From assembly GCF_030317145.1 (NCBI RefSeq), contig NZ_JASZYE010000003.1:744001-808000 (forward strand): a stretch of 64,000 bases of DNA, read 5' to 3'. The notes under the pieces were generated by a model. It searched no databases and was not told where the DNA came from. It was given only the letters and a program-made list of their open reading frames with translations. Below are positions 59,635 through 64,000 of this stretch, piece after piece. Position 1 is the stretch's first letter; each line of letters opens with the position of its first letter. Source of the DNA: Variovorax flavidus (GTDB lineage: Bacteria; Pseudomonadota; Gammaproteobacteria; Burkholderiales; Burkholderiaceae_C). Position numbers and translations under genes: made by a program.

Positions 59635-61629
59635 ATGTTCTCGACCCCTTTCCTCGATATTCCGCCGCTCGCATCGGCGGCCGGCACCGTCCGCCTGCCG
59701 GGCTCCAAGAGCATCTCCAACCGGGTGCTGCTGCTGGCAGCGCTCGCCAGCGGCACGACGACGGTGCACGACCTGCTCGACTCGGAAGACACGCGCGTCA
59801 TGCTGGACGCGCTCGCCGCGCTCGGCTGCGGCATCGACCAGTCCGGCACCACCCTCCGCGTCGAAGGACTCGGCGGCAAGCTCCGGACACCGGAAGCCTC
59901 GCTGTTCCTAGGCAACGCCGGCACGGCGATGCGCCCGCTCACCGCTGTACTGGCACTCCTGGGCGGCGAATTCGAGTTGCGCGGCGTGCCTCGCATGCAC
60001 GAGCGTCCGATCGGCGACCTCGTCGATGCGCTGACACAGCTTGGCTGCCACATCGATTACCTTGGCAACCCAGGCTATCCACCGCTGCGGATTCACCCTG
60101 TCGGGCCCGATTCGCTCCAGCTCGACGCGCCGATCCGCGTTCGCGGCGACGTCTCCAGCCAGTTCCTGACCGCCCTGCTCCTGGCCCTTCCGCTGGCGGC
60201 GCGCCGGGACATCGTGATCGACGTGGTCGGCGAGCTCATTTCCAAGCCGTACATCGAGATCACGCTCAACCTGCTCGCGCGCTTCGGCATCGCCGTGAAG
60301 CGCGATGGGTGGCAGCGATTCACGATTCCGGCGGGTAGCGAGTACCGTTCGCCCGGGGAAATCCACGTCGAGGCCGACGCGTCGTCGGCGAGCTACTTCA
60401 TCGCGCTCGGCGCCATCGCCGACGGCTCGGGGATCCGGATCGAAGGCGTCGGCGCCGAATCGATCCAGGGCGACATCCGTTTCGTCGAGGCCGCACGCCA
60501 GATGGGCGCCCGCGTCGACAGCGGCCCGAACTGGCTTGCGATCTCGCGCGGCACCTGGCCGCTCAAATCGATCGACATCGACGCGAACCACATCCCGGAC
60601 GCGGCCATGACGCTTGCCGTGATGGCGCTTTACGCCGACGGCCCCAGTACCCTGCGAAACATTGCGAGCTGGCGCGTGAAGGAAACGGATCGAATCGATG
60701 CCATGGCGAACGAGCTGCGCAAGCTTGGCGCCACGGTCGAAGACGGCCTGGACTTCATCCGCGTCCATCCGCTGGCCGCGGCAGATTGGCGCGCGGCGAG
60801 CATCCGCACCTATGACGACCATCGCGTGGCGATGTGCTTTTCGCTGGCGGCGTTCAATCCGGCCGGCCTGGCGGTGCGGATCCTGGACCCGCACTGTGTC
60901 GCCAAGACCTTCCCCGAGTACTTCGAAACCCTGTTCTCGGTGGCCAAGGCCGTCGAGGTGCCGGTGATCTGCATCGACGGCCCGACCGCCTCGGGCAAGG
61001 GCACGCTCACCGTCGAAGTGGCGCGGAGCCTCGGCTACCACTACCTCGACTCGGGTTCCCTCTATCGTGTCACGGGCCTCGCCATGCGCCGCAACGGCCT
61101 GGATGCGATCGCCGAGCACGAGGCCCGGATCGCCGAGCTTGCCCGCAACCTGCCCTTGAGCTTCAGCGAAGGCAACGTCCTCCTGGCCGACGAGGACGTG
61201 AGCGACGCGATCCGCACCGAGGCCGCCGGCATGGATGCCTCCCGCGTATCGGCACTGCCCTCCGTGCGCAACGCATTGCTGGCGCTGCAGAGGAGGTTCC
61301 GTCGCCTGCCCGGCCTGGTGGCCGACGGCCGGGACATGGGCACCGTGGTGTTCCCCGACGCTGGACTCAAGGTCTATCTCACCGCGAGCGCCACCCATCG
61401 GGCCGAGCGGCGCTATAAGCAGTTGATTTCAAAGGGTATTTCGACTACAATCGATACCCTTCGCGCCGACCTGGAAGCGCGTGACCTCAGGGATTCGTCT
61501 CGCAGCGTCGCGCCACTCAAGCCGGCGCCTGACGCCCGCCTCCTGGACAACTCCTTCCTTTCGGTCGAGCAATCGGTCGAACAGGTGCTGGACTGGTGGC
61601 AGCAAGTACAGCCTTTCAAGTCTTCTTGA
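59635..61629 (+). CDS. aroA-cmk: Fused EPSP synthase / cytidylate kinase
   Basis: A single 664-residue frame with two complete enzymes. EPSP synthase (about 1-440): LPGSKSISNRVLLLAALASG, LGNAGTAMRPL, RMHERPIGDLVDAL, VKETDRIDAMANEL, TYDDHRVAMCFSLAAF, DPHCVAKTFPEYFETL. Cytidylate kinase (about 443-664): CIDGPTASGKGTLTVEVARSLGYHYLDSG with P-loop, GLVADGRDMGTVVFPDAGLKVYLTAS, DLEARDLRDSSRSVAPLKPA. The join has almost no linker. In many relatives these are adjacent genes; NCBI-type naming as a bifunctional protein exists. rpsA follows, the expected order. Confidence 0.96.
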   Translation: MFSTPFLDIPPLASAAGTVRLPGSKSISNRVLLLAALASGTTTVHDLLDSEDTRVMLDALAALGCGIDQSGTTLRVEGLGGKLRTPEASLFLGNAGTAMRPLTAVLALLGGEFELRGVPRMHERPIGDLVDALTQLGCHIDYLGNPGYPPLRIHPVGPDSLQLDAPIRVRGDVSSQFLTALLLALPLAARRDIVIDVVGELISKPYIEITLNLLARFGIAVKRDGWQRFTIPAGSEYRSPGEIHVEADASSASYFIALGAIADGSGIRIEGVGAESIQGDIRFVEAARQMGARVDSGPNWLAISRGTWPLKSIDIDANHIPDAAMTLAVMALYADGPSTLRNIASWRVKETDRIDAMANELRKLGATVEDGLDFIRVHPLAAADWRAASIRTYDDHRVAMCFSLAAFNPAGLAVRILDPHCVAKTFPEYFETLFSVAKAVEVPVICIDGPTASGKGTLTVEVARSLGYHYLDSGSLYRVTGLAMRRNGLDAIAEHEARIAELARNLPLSFSEGNVLLADEDVSDAIRTEAAGMDASRVSALPSVRNALLALQRRFRRLPGLVADGRDMGTVVFPDAGLKVYLTASATHRAERRYKQLISKGISTTIDTLRADLEARDLRDSSRSVAPLKPAPDARLLDNSFLSVEQSVEQVLDWWQQVQPFKSS

Positions 61630-61788
61630 TCGGCGTTTCGGTCCAGCAGGTCCCCGCCGCGCGACAGCGCACCGGCCTGCTGGTTGTTCAACCTCAACCG
61701 GGCCCCAAGCCCAAACAACCGCCGTCTCCAGATCCAAGTCAGCCGCAATGGTGCTGCTGCAAACCCTGCGTGACGGAAGGAAAACACA
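61630..61788 (+). other. rpsA leader/intergenic region
   Basis: 159 bases between aroA-cmk and rpsA with no gene. GGAAGG at 61775-61780 is the rpsA ribosome binding site, eight bases before the ATG. E. coli rpsA is autoregulated through its leader; whether this leader folds in a similar way was not tested. Confidence 0.5.
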
Positions 61789-63474
61789 ATGTCTGAATCT
61801 TTTGCCGACCTATTCGAAGAATCCCTGAAGCGTTCCGAAATGCGCACCGGCGAGGTCATCACCGCCGAAGTCGTGCGTGTCGAACACAACCACGTCGTGG
61901 TCAACGCAGGCCTCAAGTCCGAAGCCTACGTGCCGATCGAGGAGTTCAAGAACGACAAGGGCGAGCTCGAAGTCCAGGCCGGCGATTTCGTTTCCGTTGC
62001 CATCGGCAGCGTTGAAAACGGCTACGGCGACACCATCCTCTCGCGCGACACCGCCAAGCGTCTGGCTTCGTGGCTCGCACTGGAGAAGGCCCTCGAATCC
62101 GGCGACTTCGTCACCGGCACGACGAGCGGCAAGGTCAAGGGCGGTCTCACCGTCCTGGTCAACGGCATCCGCGCATTCCTGCCGGGTTCGCTGATCGACA
62201 CGCGTCCTATCAAGGACCTGACCCCCTACGAGAACAAGACCCTCGAATTCAAGGTCATCAAGCTCGACCGCAAGCGCAACAACGTGGTGCTGTCGCGCCG
62301 CGCCGTGGTCGAAGCCAGCATGGGCGAAGAACGCGCCAAGCTGATGGAAACCCTGAAGGAAGGCGCAGTCGTGCGCGGTGTCGTCAAGAACATCACCGAA
62401 TACGGTGCGTTTGTCGACCTCGGCGGCATCGACGGTCTGCTGCACATCACCGACATGGCATGGCGTCGTGTTCGCCACCCGAGCGAAGTGGTGCAAGCCG
62501 GCCAGGAAATCACCGCCAAGATCCTCAAGTTCGACACCGAGAAGAACCGTGTCTCGCTGGGTCTCAAGCAAATGGGCGACGACCCGTGGATGGGCGTTTC
62601 GCGCCGCTACCCGCAATCGACCCGCCTGTTCGGCAAGGTCACGAACATTGCCGACTACGGCGCGTTCGTCGAACTCGAACCTGGCATCGAAGGCCTGGTG
62701 CACGTCTCCGAAATGGACTGGACCAACAAGAACATCGCTCCGAACAAGATCGTCTCGCTGGGCGATGAAGTCGAAGTCATGGTCCTCGAAATCGACGAAG
62801 ACAAGCGCCGCATCAGCCTGGGCATGAAGCAGTGCAAGGCCAACCCGTGGCAAGAGTTCGCGCAGAACACCAAGCGCGGCGACCGCGTCAAGGGCCCGAT
62901 CAAGTCGATCACCGACTTCGGCGTGTTCGTGGGTCTGGCTGCCGGCATCGACGGCCTGGTTCACCTGTCCGACCTCTCGTGGAACGAAGCCGGCGAAACC
63001 GCCGTTCGCAACTACAAGAAGGGCCAGGAAGTCGAAGCGATCGTGCTGGCTGTCGACGTCGACCGCGAGCGCATCAGCCTTGGCATCAAGCAACTCGACA
63101 GCGATCCGTTCACGACGTTCACCACCGTGAACGACAAGGGCCAGATCGTCACCGGCAAGGTCAAGACCGTGGACGCCCGCGGCGCTGAAATCGACCTCGG
63201 CGAAGACATCATCGGCTACCTGCGCGCCAGCGAAATCTCCCGCGACCGCGTGGAAGATGCACGCAACGTGCTCAAGGAAGGCGACGAAGTCACGGCCGTG
63301 GTGGTGAATGTGGATCGCAAGACCCGCAACATCCAACTGTCGATCAAGCAGAAGGACATGGTCGACCAGCAGGAAGCCATGCAGAGCCTGAGCCAGCAGT
63401 CGGCACGCGAGAACGCGGGCACGACCAGCCTCGGCGCCCTGCTGCGCGCCAAGCTGGACAACAGCGACAAGTAA
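61789..63474 (+). CDS. rpsA: 30S ribosomal protein S1
   Basis: RNA-binding ribosomal protein needed for translation of most mRNAs. 561 residues, six S1 domains; the repeated signature is GVVKNITEYGAFVDLGGIDGLLHITDMAW, then GKVTNIADYGAFVELEPGIEGLVHVSEMDW and GPIKSITDFGVFVGLAAGIDGLVHLSDLSW. The last domain has acidic changes (GKVKTVDARGAEIDLGEDIIGYLRASEI). A strong terminator follows before ihfB. Confidence 0.98.
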   Translation: MSESFADLFEESLKRSEMRTGEVITAEVVRVEHNHVVVNAGLKSEAYVPIEEFKNDKGELEVQAGDFVSVAIGSVENGYGDTILSRDTAKRLASWLALEKALESGDFVTGTTSGKVKGGLTVLVNGIRAFLPGSLIDTRPIKDLTPYENKTLEFKVIKLDRKRNNVVLSRRAVVEASMGEERAKLMETLKEGAVVRGVVKNITEYGAFVDLGGIDGLLHITDMAWRRVRHPSEVVQAGQEITAKILKFDTEKNRVSLGLKQMGDDPWMGVSRRYPQSTRLFGKVTNIADYGAFVELEPGIEGLVHVSEMDWTNKNIAPNKIVSLGDEVEVMVLEIDEDKRRISLGMKQCKANPWQEFAQNTKRGDRVKGPIKSITDFGVFVGLAAGIDGLVHLSDLSWNEAGETAVRNYKKGQEVEAIVLAVDVDRERISLGIKQLDSDPFTTFTTVNDKGQIVTGKVKTVDARGAEIDLGEDIIGYLRASEISRDRVEDARNVLKEGDEVTAVVVNVDRKTRNIQLSIKQKDMVDQQEAMQSLSQQSARENAGTTSLGALLRAKLDNSDK

Positions 63475-63486
63475 GCTGTGACCGGG

Positions 63487-63524
63487 GACAGAGTGGGCCT
63501 ACGCGCCCGCTCTGTCTTTTTTTT
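63487..63524 (+). terminator. Rho-independent terminator after rpsA
   Basis: GACAGAGTGGGC (63487-63498), loop CTACGC, GCCCGCTCTGTC (63505-63516), then eight T. A 12-bp stem with one G-T pair. ihfB begins 21 bases later, so its expression needs readthrough or its own promoter. Confidence 0.93.
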
Positions 63525-63544
63525 CGTCTCCGTTTTTTCTTGCC

Positions 63545-63862
63545 ATGACCCGCTCCGACCTTGTCGAAGAACTCGCAGCGCGCTTTGCGCAGTTGACGCA
63601 CCGCGATGCCGAATACGCCGTCAAGACCATTCTTGACGCGATGAGCGACGCGCTGGTGCGCGGGCATCGGATCGAGATTCGCGGATTCGGAAGCTTCACG
63701 GTGAACCGGCGCCCTCCGCGCATCGGGCGCAATCCGCGCTCGGGCGAGAGCGTGCAGATTCCCGAGAAGCGCGTGCCGCATTTCAAGCCGGGCAAGGCCC
63801 TGCGCGAAGCGGTCGATGCACGAACCGTCGAACTCGACGCCGCGAAACAGAAACGCGGCTGA
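63545..63862 (+). CDS. ihfB: Integration host factor subunit beta
   Basis: Nucleoid DNA-bending protein, heterodimer with IhfA; needed for many sigma-54 promoters. 105 residues. MTRSDLVEELAARFAQLTHRDAEYAVKTILDAMSDALVRGHRIEIRGFGSFTVNRRPPRIGRNPRSGE contains the beta-arm with the RRPPRIGRNPRSG tip. VPHFKPGKALREAVD closes the domain. rpsA-ihfB-lapA is the usual order. Confidence 0.96.
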   Translation: MTRSDLVEELAARFAQLTHRDAEYAVKTILDAMSDALVRGHRIEIRGFGSFTVNRRPPRIGRNPRSGESVQIPEKRVPHFKPGKALREAVDARTVELDAAKQKRG

Positions 63863-63918
63863 GGCGATTGGGGTCCGCGACAGGCGGGCATAGAATTCCC
63901 CCGCCAACGGGGACGCGC

Positions 63919-64000
63919 ATGAAATACCTCCTGTGGCTGCTCAAGGCAGCCATTTTTTTTACCCTCTTCGCCTTCGCGCTGAACAACCAGCACGACGCCA
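63919..64000 (+). CDS. lapA: LapA domain-containing protein, 3' end outside window
   Basis: The last 82 bases start a gene at ATG 63919: MKYLLWLLKAAIFFTLFAFALNNQHDA, a first membrane helix followed by the NNQ motif of LapA (DUF1049). LapA pairs with LapB to control LPS synthesis in E. coli and normally follows ihfB. Only 27 residues are visible. Confidence 0.8.
   Translation, partial: MKYLLWLLKAAIFFTLFAFALNNQHDA

Overview
This is a gene-dense, high-G+C stretch of a betaproteobacterial chromosome. Gene content and order (dnaK-dnaJ; gyrA-serC-pheA-tyrA-aroA/cmk-rpsA-ihfB-lapA; glnA with ntrBC; orphan Bug/TctC solute receptors; a PHA depolymerase) and a tmRNA tag reading ANDERFALAA point to Burkholderiales, most likely Comamonadaceae close to Variovorax. 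That placement is inference from gene content, not a database result. I saw no prophage, insertion sequence, CRISPR array, rRNA or tRNA gene.

Layout. 1-2700: 3' part of dnaK, then dnaJ. 2850-7440: a small catabolic/uptake island around a GntR-FCD repressor gene, with two Bug-type receptors, a leaderless ModA-like protein and an FAH-family enzyme; ATTGGTA half-sites lie on both sides of the repressor gene. 7441-12645: a 450-base regulatory gap with a -24/-12 (sigma-54) promoter candidate, then the stress operon prkA-yeaH-ycgB(spoVR). 12650-18430: tag; an enolase-superfamily dehydratase coupled to aroQ; the formaldehyde operon frmA-hydrolase-fghA; a 3'-5' exonuclease. 18430-26000: gluconate kinase, an RND efflux operon in the order permease-adaptor-outer membrane factor, and a radical SAM gene behind a perfect CTGT-N8-ACAG SOS box. 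26100-38200: metabolic and housekeeping genes (DOPA-dioxygenase-like, GST, PHA depolymerase, CBS protein, metY, YihY, GlcD-like dehydrogenase, thyA-folA, xthA). 38200-43260: nitrogen control, ntrB-ntrC and glnA, with a sigma-54 promoter and a likely NtrC site ahead of glnA. 43260-50270: envelope and miscellaneous genes. 50491-50878: tmRNA. 50890-53040: gph, ubiG, ompA. 53266-64000: the gyrA to lapA superoperon, including a fused aroA-cmk gene.

How it works together. Both -24/-12 candidates in the window have the form TGGCAC-N5-CTGC, one before glnA and one before prkA. With ntrBC also present, a nitrogen-limitation regulon covering glutamine synthetase and the PrkA operon is a reasonable hypothesis. 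Many neighbours share 4-base ATGA/GTGA stop-start overlaps, which suggests translational coupling.

The least explained feature is a dispersed repeat of about 97 bases: four copies, each directly 3' of a stop codon and in the same sense as the gene it follows, plus one truncated relative. It has strong nested hairpin potential. I found no obviously new defence or biosynthetic system. The observations most worth following are this repeat, the sigma-54/PrkA promoter, the SOS-boxed radical SAM gene, the GntR half-site clusters, the altered proton-relay residues in the RND permease, and GyrA with Gln at position 83.
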